DNA from: Virgibacillus dokdonensis
GTDB taxonomy: Bacteria; Bacillota; Bacilli; Bacillales; Amphibacillaceae
Reading direction: 5' to 3'
NCBI RefSeq assembly: GCF_900166595.1
Contig: NZ_LT745763.1
Location: 3,347,333-3,411,332, forward strand
DNA length: 64,000 nucleotides
The position numbers were made by a program, and so were the translations under genes. The notes under the pieces were generated by a model that saw only the letters and a program-made list of their open reading frames with translations, was not told where the DNA came from and did no database searches. Below are positions 44,742-53,481 of the stretch, piece after piece; the first letter of the stretch is position 1; every line of letters begins with the position of its first letter.

Positions 44742-45815
44742 ATGAAGATATTAACTGTTGTGGGCGCAAGGCCTCAGTTTATTAAAGCATCCATGCTGTC
44801 TAAAGCAATCAAGGCACAGTCAAAGATAGAGGAAATTATGGTACACACAGGTCAACATTATGATCATAATATGTCTACCATCTTTTTTGACCAATTAAAA
44901 CTTACTAAACCAGATTATTATTTAGGTATAGGCTCTGGCTCTCATGGAGAGCAAACCGCTAAAATGCTATTCGAATTAGAGAAGATTATGCTTAGTGTTC
45001 AACCCGATATTGTAATCGTATATGGAGATACGAATTCGACACTAGCAGGGAGCATTGCGGCATCAAAAATTCATATCCCGATAGCACATGTGGAAGCTGG
45101 TTTACGTAGCTTCAATAAAAAAATGCCTGAAGAAATTAATAGAATCATTACCGACCATTTATCACATTTATTATTTTGCCCATCGAAAACTGCCATTCAT
45201 AATCTAAAGCAGGAGGGCATTGACAAAGAGGTTTATTTAACGGGAGATATCATGTACGATGCCGTTATACACTTTAAAGATCCTGCAATTCAACAATCAA
45301 CCATTCTAAATGATCTATCACTTACAGCTGGTAACTATTTTATTGCAACTGTTCACCGGGCTGAAAACTCGGATGAACCTGAGCGTTTAAAGCAAATACT
45401 AACAGCGTTTCAACGACTAGATAAAACAATCATTCTTCCGTTACATCCTAGAACTAAAAATAAAATTCAACACTTTAAACTTGATCATTTCATTACTTCA
45501 TCTCATATAAAGACAATAGATCCCGTAAATTATTTTGATATGTTGACATTAGTTTCTCAAGCAAAAGCCATTTTAACGGATTCGGGCGGTTTACAAAAAG
45601 AAGCATATATGCTCAGAATTCCATGTATTACGCTAAGAGAAGAAACAGAATGGATGGAGACTGTACAGACCGGTTGGAATCATCTTGCAGGATATAAAAC
45701 AAATCAAATATTAGATAAAGTTAATCATCTTAAACTCCCCCATTATTCTCCTTCCATTTTTGGTGATGGAAGGACTGCTCACGTGATTCATAATATCCTA
45801 CTCCATTCATTTTAA
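44742..45815 (+). CDS. Non-hydrolysing UDP-sugar 2-epimerase (WbpI/MnaA-like)
   Basis: 357 residues. VVGARPQFIKASMLSKAI, VHTGQHYDHNMS, YGDTNSTLAGSIAA, HVEAGLRSFNKKMPEEINRIITDH, TVHRAENSD, LTDSGGLQKEAYML and TLREETEW are all diagnostic. Epimerises C2 of UDP-GlcNAc or its diacetamido uronate derivative. In the Wbp scheme this is the last step (WbpI). Good SD (AAGGAG). Monocistronic, ends near a 19-bp hairpin. Confidence 0.9.
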   Translation: MKILTVVGARPQFIKASMLSKAIKAQSKIEEIMVHTGQHYDHNMSTIFFDQLKLTKPDYYLGIGSGSHGEQTAKMLFELEKIMLSVQPDIVIVYGDTNSTLAGSIAASKIHIPIAHVEAGLRSFNKKMPEEINRIITDHLSHLLFCPSKTAIHNLKQEGIDKEVYLTGDIMYDAVIHFKDPAIQQSTILNDLSLTAGNYFIATVHRAENSDEPERLKQILTAFQRLDKTIILPLHPRTKNKIQHFKLDHFITSSHIKTIDPVNYFDMLTLVSQAKAILTDSGGLQKEAYMLRIPCITLREETEWMETVQTGWNHLAGYKTNQILDKVNHLKLPHYSPSIFGDGRTAHVIHNILLHSF

Positions 45816-45901
45816 AGACGATGATCCCTCTCCAACGAGTGGTTTACACATCGTATAACCAAAAACTAGCGATGAAAGACGCTGGCTTCTAATATGACTT
45901 T

Positions 45902-45941
45902 AACCTGATCCGAACAAGTGCACACTTGTTCAGATCAGGTT
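45902..45941 (+). terminator. 19-bp hairpin after the 2-epimerase gene
   Basis: 45902-45920 pairs with 45923-45941 with a single mismatch and a 2-nt loop. Only TTGTAG follows, so it is a stabilising or weak termination hairpin. Confidence 0.5.
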
Positions 45942-46028
45942 TGTAGCAAATACATATATCCCATACACTTTCAAAACCATTCATAAACATATAAGAGGTG
46001 CGTATATCATCCTTTTCTTTATTTGTAA

Positions 46029-46604
46029 CTATATAGTAAATCTTTTCCCCTCTAAATAACCTTTCCATCTTTGCAATACCTTGTTCATTTTTGTGTCCTT
46101 TTCTATCGAGTTTAAAGCAGCTAATAAATGAATATGAGTAATATGATACCCCCAGTTAGCTACATTTGGATACCCTCCATCCGTTGTATATTGCGTTAAA
46201 TCATAGGCTGTACAGTACCCCAAATCATATAAAGGTAGCATTCTTTTTAGTGAAATAATTCCTTCTCGATATAATTTTTTTGTTTCTATATCACCAGTTA
46301 GTTTATAAAGATCATATAATCCAATTAACGCAAACATGAAACCGTTTAAAATAAAACTAGGTGGATCTGTAGGACATTCCTCGTAGAACATGTATTTACC
46401 TTCAAATTTAGCTAGTATTCCATTTTTTTCTGAGGGGATGTTAAAAATAGGAGTAGCTCTTCAATGTATTCTTAGTGTTTAACCATTCTTTTTCTAAATC
46501 GTATCCTTTTTCCAGTAAAGTAATAGGAATAAAAAAATTTTCTTTCCAATTGCTTCGTATTGATTGTGCATCAAAACTTTAATATCCTTAAGTTCTTCTA
46601 TCAT
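46029..46604 (-). pseudogene. Decayed D-glucuronyl C5-epimerase-like gene
   Basis: The last 120 residues (46029-46391) match the C-terminal domain of glucuronyl C5-epimerases: EECPTDPPSFILNGFMFALI, GLYDLYKLTGD, GYCTAYDLTQYTT, and ANWGYHITHIHLLAAL. Upstream the same protein continues only by switching frame twice: IFNIPSEKNGILAKFEGKY just before, then LLEKGYDLEKEWLNTKNTL, then a start region MIEELKDIKVLMHNQYEA at 46604. Most of the N-terminal half of the family (usually over 300 residues) is also missing. So it carries at least two frameshifts plus a deletion. It suggests the glycan once contained an epimerised uronic acid. Confidence 0.75.
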
Positions 46605-46641
46605 TTCATCAACTCTTTTCAACCTTAAATTTAGTCATGCA

Positions 46642-47322
46642 TTACGATAAATCTATTCTCTTTGCTGGAACACCAACAGCAACTATCCTATCTTCTAAAT
46701 CCTTAGTAACAACAGAACCTGCGCCTACTATTGTTTCTTTTCCAATTTTTATCCCTGGCAATAGTGATGCGTTATTGCCAATTTTAGCTCCATGTTTAAT
46801 ATACGGGCCTTTTAAATTGTAGCTCTGCGCTCCCATATATTTATCATTAGCCATGGATACACAGGGACCAATAAATACATTATCTTCTATTACGGTATCT
46901 CCTGTCACATACGATTGTGTTTGGATCGTACATGATTTTCCAATTTTTGTATTCAATTCAACTATTGCTGCTCGACCAATAACAGTTTCATCTCCAACTA
47001 TAGTATTTTCTCTTATACTTGCATGATCACCAATAAATACGTTCTCACCAACTCGTGTACTAGAATAAATAGAGACTAGATGCCCAATTCGCGTGCCACT
47101 CTCAATTACTAATTCGGTAAAATTAGAAGTTTTTCTCATTCTTTTATTAACCGTTGGCTTAATACCAAGAACGCAATTACAGCCAGTACTTACATTATTA
47201 CCAATCTTTGTTCCTCGTAAGATGACAGAGTTATGACCTATTATCACATTATCACCAATATGGACATCATCCTCGATGATAACGTTATCACCAAACTGTG
47301 CGGTGTCCGATATATGAGACAA
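46642..47322 (-). CDS. Left-handed beta-helix acyltransferase (WbpD-like)
   Basis: 226 residues made of hexapeptide repeats (IxxDVxIGDNVxIG type) from residue 10 to about 200, ending GAKIGNNASLLPGIKIGKETIVGAGSVVTKDL. The FIGPCVSMANDKYMGAQ loop recalls the active-site region of sugar N-acetyltransferases such as WbpD, which acetylates the 3-amino group. TTG start with GAGGAGG eight bases upstream. 18 bp after the CgeB-like glycosyltransferase gene, same transcript. Confidence 0.82.
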   Translation of the reverse strand: MSHISDTAQFGDNVIIEDDVHIGDNVIIGHNSVILRGTKIGNNVSTGCNCVLGIKPTVNKRMRKTSNFTELVIESGTRIGHLVSIYSSTRVGENVFIGDHASIRENTIVGDETVIGRAAIVELNTKIGKSCTIQTQSYVTGDTVIEDNVFIGPCVSMANDKYMGAQSYNLKGPYIKHGAKIGNNASLLPGIKIGKETIVGAGSVVTKDLEDRIVAVGVPAKRIDLS

Positions 47323-47340
47323 GCAAAAAACCTCCTCATT

Positions 47341-48264
47341 CTATAATGGATAGTTTAGTTTTCTTTCTATTATCTTGACTAACTGTTGCGCTCTATGTTG
47401 AACAGTATGATGTTGATGAACAAATTGATATCCTTGTTCAACTATTTGTTTCCGTTCCGCTTCATGCGATAAAAAATAATCTGCCTTTGCTGCAAAATTA
47501 TTTTCATCTATTGCTATAAAATGTACATCAGGAATAAAACCAATATCTTCTAGTTCTTTAAAGGTAGGTGCTAATAACAAAGTTTTACAAGCCAACGCTT
47601 CAAAGTATTTGATAACTGGATAATTAAATTTAGATGGGCAAGTAAAAAATAAGATTGATCTGTTCAATTCTTTCGCATAATTCTCTCCTATTACCTCATT
47701 GTTATCTTTTTCTCTAAAATATTGATAACCTGGATGCTTGTGATAAATGAAATTAGCGTTTCCTTCATACGCCTTAATAATCTTTTGTCTTAAAGGATAT
47801 AAATCCGTTACGGCACCCATTAATAATAACTTGATATCTTTTTTCAACTCATAGTTCTTATATATTTCTGTATTAACGAAATGTGGAAACCACTCCATTT
47901 TATTCTGATATTCAGAATATATTTGAAGAAATTTATCCCTGATCACAGAAAATAAATACGTAATATTATTTTTTTCAATAAAATTTCGTCTAAGACTTAC
48001 AAAACGGTGAACATCATTAACAAATAATCCTGTGGGTATATGAATATGAGCAAGCCCTTTTATCATTGGTGACATTTTCCTATCCATATCATTTAAAATT
48101 AGTATAAAATCCGGTTTAACGTCTAGTCGATTAATAATATAGTCAATGTGTCCAGATTCTCTCCATAACATCAAGTTCACCAAATTTTTTAGCTCTTGTT
48201 CTAAATAATGAAAATTTCTATTAATCATTTTTGAGGTGTCTTTTGCAATAAAGAGTAAATTGAT
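47341..48264 (-). CDS. CgeB-like glycosyltransferase, probable AUC start
   Basis: About 307 residues. GT-B glycosyltransferase of CgeB type: PDFILILNDMDR, IPTGLFVNDVHR, FPHFVNTEIYKNYE, LLLMGAVTDLYPLR, FFTCPSKFNYPVIKYFEALACKTLLLAPTFKELEDIGF. The first ATG (48228) has no SD. Twelve codons upstream the same frame reads INLLFIAKDTSK, a typical start strand, beginning with ATC at 48264, ten bases after GGAGG (48275-48279). I therefore propose AUC initiation or a mutated ATG. In B. subtilis CgeB is tied to spore surface maturation. Confidence 0.75.
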   Translation of the reverse strand: MNLLFIAKDTSKMINRNFHYLEQELKNLVNLMLWRESGHIDYIINRLDVKPDFILILNDMDRKMSPMIKGLAHIHIPTGLFVNDVHRFVSLRRNFIEKNNITYLFSVIRDKFLQIYSEYQNKMEWFPHFVNTEIYKNYELKKDIKLLLMGAVTDLYPLRQKIIKAYEGNANFIYHKHPGYQYFREKDNNEVIGENYAKELNRSILFFTCPSKFNYPVIKYFEALACKTLLLAPTFKELEDIGFIPDVHFIAIDENNFAAKADYFLSHEAERKQIVEQGYQFVHQHHTVQHRAQQLVKIIERKLNYPL

Positions 48265-48401
48265 CTTACTCCCCCCTCCAGCAAGAATATATACTTAGTC
48301 AATTGCCAATTTTGTAATTTATTGTTATAGCGGTCTATCTCTCTTTCTATCTAATGCATACGATATAAAAGAATTAGAATTCAAAGTGAGGAGACTTTAA
48401 T

Positions 48402-49316
48402 ATGAGAGTTGGTGTAATTGGAACTGGTAATATGGGAGAAAATCATATACGGACGTATTTATCCATGTATGATCACTGCCAGCTTATTGGTATATATGAT
48501 AAAGATACAATTAAAAGAGACAAAATTGCTAAAAAATATAATATAAAGCCGTTTTCATCATTAAATTACCTATTAAAAGAAGTTGATGCTGTAAGCATAG
48601 CTGTCCCTACGGAGTTCCACTATGATATTGGCTTAATTTGCATTCAAAACAATGTACACATGTTATTAGAAAAACCTATGACTAGTACAGTAGAACAAGC
48701 AGAAGATTTAATTTATAAATCGTCAAAAGCAGGAGTCATCATTCAAGTAGGCCACATTGAACTTTTTAATCCATTGATTCATGAACTCCTAAAATTAATA
48801 AAAAATAAAAAAATAATTGGTATTGAATTTCAAAGAATGGGTCCCTATAATAAAAGGCTTGAAAATGTCGATGTTGTGAACGATCTAATGATTCATGATA
48901 TTTATATTCTACAAGAAATCCTTCAAGATACATTCATAGACATTCAAGCATTGGGAAAAATTATGGATGGTACAATTAAACATGCAGTTGTAATTGCCGC
49001 ATCTACAAAGGAGATCATCATACAGCTTTCTGCCAGTTTTAAATCGCAAAATAAAGTTAGAACCATTCAAATCCTCACTGAAGATGCTTTTATTGAAGCC
49101 AATTTATTAAAGAAAGAAATCAAAATACAAAGCTCTATTTTTACTAAAACCCTTACAGTCGATGATTCTATTCAACCATTACAAGTACAACTAACTGATT
49201 TCTTAAATTGTATTAGGTTTAAAAAAGAACCTTCTGTATCAGGGAATGAAGGAATAAAAGCATTATTAATGACTAATAAAATTAGTGAGGAAATTTACAA
49301 AAAAGAACATAAGTAA
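48402..49316 (+). CDS. Gfo/Idh/MocA oxidoreductase (WbpB-like)
   Basis: 304 residues. Rossmann start VGVIGTGNMGENHIRTYL, then VDAVSIAVPTEFHYDIG, MLLEKPMTSTVEQAE (the EKP motif), VGHIELFNP and VNDLMIHDIYIL. Fits the UDP-GlcNAcA 3-dehydrogenase WbpB, which makes the 3-keto sugar for the aminotransferase. SD GAGGAG. Divergent from the CgeB-like/acyltransferase pair. Confidence 0.85.
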   Translation: MRVGVIGTGNMGENHIRTYLSMYDHCQLIGIYDKDTIKRDKIAKKYNIKPFSSLNYLLKEVDAVSIAVPTEFHYDIGLICIQNNVHMLLEKPMTSTVEQAEDLIYKSSKAGVIIQVGHIELFNPLIHELLKLIKNKKIIGIEFQRMGPYNKRLENVDVVNDLMIHDIYILQEILQDTFIDIQALGKIMDGTIKHAVVIAASTKEIIIQLSASFKSQNKVRTIQILTEDAFIEANLLKKEIKIQSSIFTKTLTVDDSIQPLQVQLTDFLNCIRFKKEPSVSGNEGIKALLMTNKISEEIYKKEHK

Positions 49317-50171
49317 AAATATTAGTGAAAATTTAATAGAATTTATTAATAAAATACACCTACAATCAATAGACTTTACCTGCTCCTCCCTTGATTGTTC
49401 GCTTCTCAAGGGTACAACCAAAAAAGACGGGCATTGAAATACTGTTATCTCCTTAGACTCATTCGCCTTTTCTTGAACGAGATCTGATTCTTGTAGCAGT
49501 TTATGGATAAAATCGGCTTAGTATCTATATATTATATGCCCTAATAAATCAATTCATGCATATAACCTTTTACTAAATTCTTAGAGTTTTTCCCTTTCAT
49601 TATTAACAGAATGATAGTCACTTCATTCGTTTTGATCACCGACAAATAAAATACAACCCTTATAATTTATGCAAATAAACTTACGAAACAGCCGTTATTA
49701 AGGTCTGAACTCGATATTAAATCGGATTCAGACCTTTTCGTTTTGTTTTGGTTTGTTTATTTTTCTACATATTTATCCTATTACCTTTGTTCAATTAAAA
49801 TAACAACATTATATATCTAAGTTCCGTGTGCTAAAACATCCACCAATATACGATGTGCATTTCTGAAATATTTATCATTTCATTTATATAACCTTGCGCT
49901 TAAGACATCTACTCCGCCTCCAAGATAATTCCTACTGGGCAACATTGGATATATTGTATAATCCTAATCGATTCTAATTTTCATACAAAATAGTTTAATT
50001 GAACCCTTTTAAAAATGTATATTCCTTAAAGTTACTATTCTTATAAAATATAGATCTCCAAGAAACCTATCATTTAAAAAAAGTACCATTCCTCGAAAAG
50101 AGAAATTGTACTTTTTTTACAAAATAAAACAATAAAAACGCTAACTATCACTAACAAACCATTTCATATCT
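49317..50171. other. Long intergenic gap, 855 bp
   Basis: No open frame with an SD. Two hairpins are present: AAGGTCTGAA/TTCAGACCTT (49700-49709/49727-49736, followed by TTCGTTTTGTTTT), plausibly ending the 48402 transcript, and the terminator at 50076-50118 for the opposite gene. The rest is AT-rich and featureless. Confidence 0.6.
50076..50118 (-). terminator. Terminator of the small DUF2642-like gene pair
   Basis: A run of As followed by GTACCATTCCTC at 50083-50094 pairs with GAGAAATTGTAC and a run of Ts up to 50118, with two mismatches, giving an A-tract/stem/U-tract structure usable on both strands. Confidence 0.7.
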
Positions 50172-50369
50172 TTAAGAAAAGCGTACAAAATTGATGAAAT
50201 TGAAAGCTATATATACTTTTTCTGGTCCATAACCACTATCCTCCTCTACTATTACTAATTGTGAAGTTACCTTTAAAATAACACCTTCTGTCAAACTACT
50301 ATCTGTAGCTATTTCTGCATTAGAACCTACACGTGTCCTAAGCTCAGCAGCAAAACTATTTCTAAACAT
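50172..50369 (-). CDS. Small DUF2642-like protein
   Basis: 65 residues, one Sm-like beta domain: VGSNAEIATDSSLTEGVILKV, TSQLVIVEEDSG, KVYIAFNFINFVRF. Related in plan to the 63-residue product just upstream and to small spore-associated proteins such as YuzF. SD AAAGGGGG. 13 bp after its upstream partner. Confidence 0.6.
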   Translation of the reverse strand: MFRNSFAAELRTRVGSNAEIATDSSLTEGVILKVTSQLVIVEEDSGYGPEKVYIAFNFINFVRFS

Positions 50370-50382
50370 TTATATACCCCCT

Positions 50383-50574
50383 TTATACTTCACTAAGAAG
50401 TTCAATTTTATCAATTGGTACTAACACCTGAGCATTAGTAACTTCAGTAATAACCGTATAATCATCTTTCACTTGGGAAACAGTACCAGTTATCATTCCA
50501 AAATTAGTAGTAATTTGGACATCTTGACTTAATAACTCTAATAATGCTTCTCTAACCGTGGAGGGATTTAACAA
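50383..50574 (-). CDS. Small DUF2642-like protein
   Basis: 63 residues, TTG start with AAAGGA eleven bases upstream. LLSQDVQITTNFGMITGTVSQVKDDYTVITE and VPIDKIELLSE give the five-strand pattern of DUF2642 proteins. Same transcript as the 65-residue gene; the pair may form a heteromer on the spore surface, by analogy. Confidence 0.62.
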   Translation of the reverse strand: MLNPSTVREALLELLSQDVQITTNFGMITGTVSQVKDDYTVITEVTNAQVLVPIDKIELLSEV

Positions 50575-51087
50575 TTATATTCATCCTTTCTATAATATAT
50601 TTCTATATACCATATGCTAAATATAAGGAGCCGTAAGGGCTTTAATTGTAATAAGACATTATTTCCACCAATGCCATATACCTCATTTAAAATTAATAGT
50701 CTCCTATCTTTGAGAAATAATAATTACTTTTTAAAGACACAGAAAAAGTAATATACCTTTTACAACTAGCTTAAAATTTAATTTAAACCCAATCCTATTC
50801 TAGTAAGATTCGAAGTCTTCACAAATGATTCAAACTAGGGTATTTGTTATTAAAGCTAAATATTGATCTTTTCTAAAAATAAAAATCAACCAAGCTTGTT
50901 ATTCATAGCTGTTTAGCAATTAAATCTAAACTATTTCTCTTTGAAACCAATGTTTATAGTAAACTTAAATTTATTTTTTAGTAAATTTCAACTTACGCAT
51001 ACAAGCACACATAAACGATAACTACATATAATATAATAAACCAATTTATCAGGGGCCTATTTAGCCCCTGATAGGATAATGAACTAT
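50575..51087. other. Intergenic, 513 bp
   Basis: AT-rich. Contains the terminator at 51047-51073 and presumably the promoter of the DUF2642-like pair; nothing else recognisable. Confidence 0.5.
51047..51073 (-). terminator. Terminator of the Gln-rich coat-like gene
   Basis: Perfect 10-bp stem TATCAGGGGC/GCCCCTGATA (51047-51056/51064-51073) with a 7-nt loop. On the - strand it is followed by the U-rich AATTGGTTTATTAT. 14 bp after the stop. Confidence 0.75.
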
Positions 51088-51447
51088 TTACTCAGAGGAA
51101 TTGTCAAGTTCTTTTAGCATGTTGACAATTTCTCTAGTAGCATCTTTATCAATGACAACATTGTCTTTATAATCGTTGAGGAAGCTTAACAAAATCACAA
51201 TAGCTGCAATTGATAATGCATTTGCCTCATTTTTCACGATTACATTTGGATTTCCAATGTTTTCAAATTTTGTCCGATCACTTTGTGCCTGACCTTGATA
51301 CTGATCTTGGTACTGATCTTGGTCTTGATTCTGGTATTGCTTTTGCTGTTGCTTCTGAAGTTGGAATAGAATATCCTTCAAAATCACCTCTAAACGTCGG
51401 AAATCTTCTTTCCTGTCAAAGTCATGATGTCTAGAACTACAACTCAT
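51088..51447 (-). CDS. Gln-rich spore-coat-like protein
   Basis: 119 residues. The N-terminus MSCSSRHHDFD is like that of several coat proteins. A Gln/Asp tract (QKQYQNQDQDQYQDQYQGQ, about 36-54) is followed by a conserved-looking C-terminal part (NVIVKNEANALSIAAIVILLSFLNDYKDNVVID) with one hydrophobic helix. SD AAAGGAG. It lies near the CotZ-type gene and a 40-residue gene on the same strand. Coat assignment rests on composition and neighbourhood. Confidence 0.65.
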   Translation of the reverse strand: MSCSSRHHDFDRKEDFRRLEVILKDILFQLQKQQQKQYQNQDQDQYQDQYQGQAQSDRTKFENIGNPNVIVKNEANALSIAAIVILLSFLNDYKDNVVIDKDATREIVNMLKELDNSSE

Positions 51448-51492
51448 TTTCTCATCTCTCCTTTCTTAGTTTACATTAGTAATATATGAATT

Positions 51493-51615
51493 TTAAAGAA
51501 GTGTGGTAGGGTATTCGTCTTTTAGCATGGAATTGATAAAACTGACTACCAAAACGAAACAATCTGTGCTAACCTGACAACCGTAATTACGATGCATAGA
51601 TTCATGAAATAACAT
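51493..51615 (-). CDS. Small 40-residue protein upstream of the Gln-rich gene
   Basis: ATG at 51615 with GAGGAG eight bases upstream, product MLFHESMHRNYGCQVSTDCF followed by VLVVSFINSMLKDEYPTTLL. Two Cys and one hydrophobic stretch. A longer frame from 51693 lacks an SD. 45 bp before the Gln-rich gene, so probably one transcript. Not recognised. Confidence 0.5.
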   Translation of the reverse strand: MLFHESMHRNYGCQVSTDCFVLVVSFINSMLKDEYPTTLL

Positions 51616-52213
51616 TAAATAATCTCCTCGTATTGTTATTTTTAAAATGAACAGTGTTAAACATTTCATGACTTCTTCTTCTTTTGAGCACATGACGTGA
51701 GAAAACTTAGGTAATCACCAATTCTTTATGACAAAATCCGTAATTTTGCTTATACAATAAAATATAAAATTATTTACTTTCCTATAATAAAAAAAGACAT
51801 TAGCCCGACTTCATGTCGAACTAATGCCACAGTTAAATTAATAAATGAAACTGTCTAGAATATGGGGAGAACTATTACAACTATTTCTTAGAGGAAAACT
51901 TTTCATGGGAAAATCAATACAAGCTTGTATGATTTATACTATGGTATGCTTTTACATTTAAACAGAAACGGCACTTTACTTACAGCATGTATACATTTTT
52001 TATAGTCTAGTACCTTTCCTTTATTATTAAACAAGGTAATTGAATGATTTTTTAAAAATACACAATAATACAAGCTATATGAAAATAAATACATAAGCTA
52101 TACTATAGCATTTCTTATAAACTTCACACCGTTTTTATTGCAGATGATAAATAACAAAAAACATTTTGAAGTCATAATGCTTAATACAATTAAAGTAAGC
52201 GAGGTGAAAAGAG
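51616..52213. other. Intergenic between divergent coat-like genes
   Basis: Contains the hairpin at 51797-51830 and otherwise AT-rich DNA that must hold two divergent promoters; I cannot place them with confidence. Confidence 0.5.
51797..51830 (-). terminator. Terminator-like hairpin without an upstream gene
   Basis: On the - strand GCATTAGTTCGAC pairs with GTCGGGCTAATG (G-U pairs), loop ATGAA, then a run of seven Ts. No gene on the - strand lies within 1.6 kb upstream. It may be a leftover, or an attenuator in the leader of the 51615 gene. Confidence 0.5.
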
Positions 52214-52744
52214 ATGGGTTGCTCTAACCAAAATAATATCTACTCCACCAAACATCGAGAACATTGTGTATGCGATATAGTTCAAAGCATTGTTCATGCA
52301 CAAGACAAAGTAAACAAGGACACTTGTGATACGAGCTGCTATGCATCAATTCAACAATTAAACCACAAGAATTCTTTCAATAGGCATACAACTATTCCAT
52401 TTTTGCTTTACTGCCGCAACAGTTGCAAGCCGTTTATTGGAAAAGGATTTATGACTAAGCATCATAATCATTGTTCCGAAAAATCCTTCAAAGAAATTGA
52501 ATCCCCATTTTTCAGGGCAAAAAAATTCTTAAGAGGGAGCAAATGTTGTGTTCGATTAGAACTTTTATTACCAATCAAGGATAAAAAGTTTTCTCAATCT
52601 TTCGATAAACGATCTTATTGTGATGATCATATTGATAAGAAGATAACGGATTTCATAGCTACTGGAGTTTGTTTAACAGTGGACCTTAATCAATTTATTG
52701 GTATAACCTGCCTTGATCCAATAACTCCAATCCCTCCTAAGTAA
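52214..52744 (+). CDS. cotZ: Spore coat protein of the CotY/CotZ/ExsY family
   Basis: 176 residues. The family pattern is clear: CVCDIVQSIVHAQDKV, CDTSCYASIQQLN, TTIPFLLYCRNSCKPFIGKGF, IESPFFRAKKFLRGSKCCVRLELLLP and a C-terminal TGVCLTVDLNQFIGITCLDPI. Cys-rich proteins of this family self-assemble into the disulfide-linked crust or exosporium base layer. SD GAGGTG. An 11-bp hairpin (52749-52759/52777-52787) follows the stop. Whether it is CotY, CotZ or ExsY cannot be decided here. Confidence 0.88.
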   Translation: MGCSNQNNIYSTKHREHCVCDIVQSIVHAQDKVNKDTCDTSCYASIQQLNHKNSFNRHTTIPFLLYCRNSCKPFIGKGFMTKHHNHCSEKSFKEIESPFFRAKKFLRGSKCCVRLELLLPIKDKKFSQSFDKRSYCDDHIDKKITDFIATGVCLTVDLNQFIGITCLDPITPIPPK

Positions 52745-53012
52745 AATTCATGCAGTAGGGGTGTTGTTTTCCATCTCCTACTGCATGCAAGTAACGTAAA
52801 ATTATGTATTTAATCCTGTCCCAATACTCATCTAAATTAGCTCGACATTCTTTTATATTCCCTTATTTTCGCTCCATCTTTATATCCCTTCCTATCATAA
52901 ATAACCTTCATATTTTTTGATATAAGACAATGAATCGTTCTTCCACCAGCTAGAACGTAAATCAAGAAGTCTAATTACGAATATGGTATGCTAAAGTCAG
53001 GAGGGATAGCAA

Positions 53013-53360
53013 ATGGCTGAACATTCGTTTACTGTCATAACAAATTTAACAGACATTGATACGTTTATCGAACAAAACAAGCTCGCTTTTCTATATATTT
53101 CCCGCGAAGGCTGTAGTGTGTGTCACGGATTATTACCACAAGTTGAGGCGTTAATGGAATATTACCCAGAAATTGCTACGGCGCATATCAAGGCCGAACA
53201 AGTGGAAGAAGTCGCTGGAAGATTCTCCGTATTTACCGTTCCTGTACTCTTACTTTTCGTCGAAGGAAAAGAATATTTGCGTGAAGCGAGAATTGTGCAT
53301 ATGGATTTATTTCAGGAAAAACTGGAACAAATTTATAGCCATGTGGTTGGCGCTAATTAA
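53013..53360 (+). CDS. Thioredoxin-family protein
   Basis: 115 residues with a thioredoxin fold: AFLYISREGCSVCHGLLPQVE (active site CSVC, not CGPC), VAGRFSVFTVPVLLLFVEGKE (cis-Pro VP). Likely a cytoplasmic thiol-disulfide protein of the YtpP/YdbP kind. SD AGGAGGG. The stop codon lies inside a hairpin (GTGGTTGG...CCAACCAC, about 53343-53374) that may end the transcript. Confidence 0.85.
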   Translation: MAEHSFTVITNLTDIDTFIEQNKLAFLYISREGCSVCHGLLPQVEALMEYYPEIATAHIKAEQVEEVAGRFSVFTVPVLLLFVEGKEYLREARIVHMDLFQEKLEQIYSHVVGAN

Positions 53361-53481
53361 AGCACCAACCACATCCTTACAGCAAACATCTCCAGTCCTT
53401 GAAATAAGGGAATCAGTATTTTAGATGTGGAGTAACCGCCCTACACTTCTACGTGCAAATTCGCCAATACTTTTTTATCGT

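Noticed and set aside
52749..52787. Hairpin after cotZ considered as a terminator
   Set aside because: 11-bp stem but 17-nt loop and no U-run; noted in the gene entry only.
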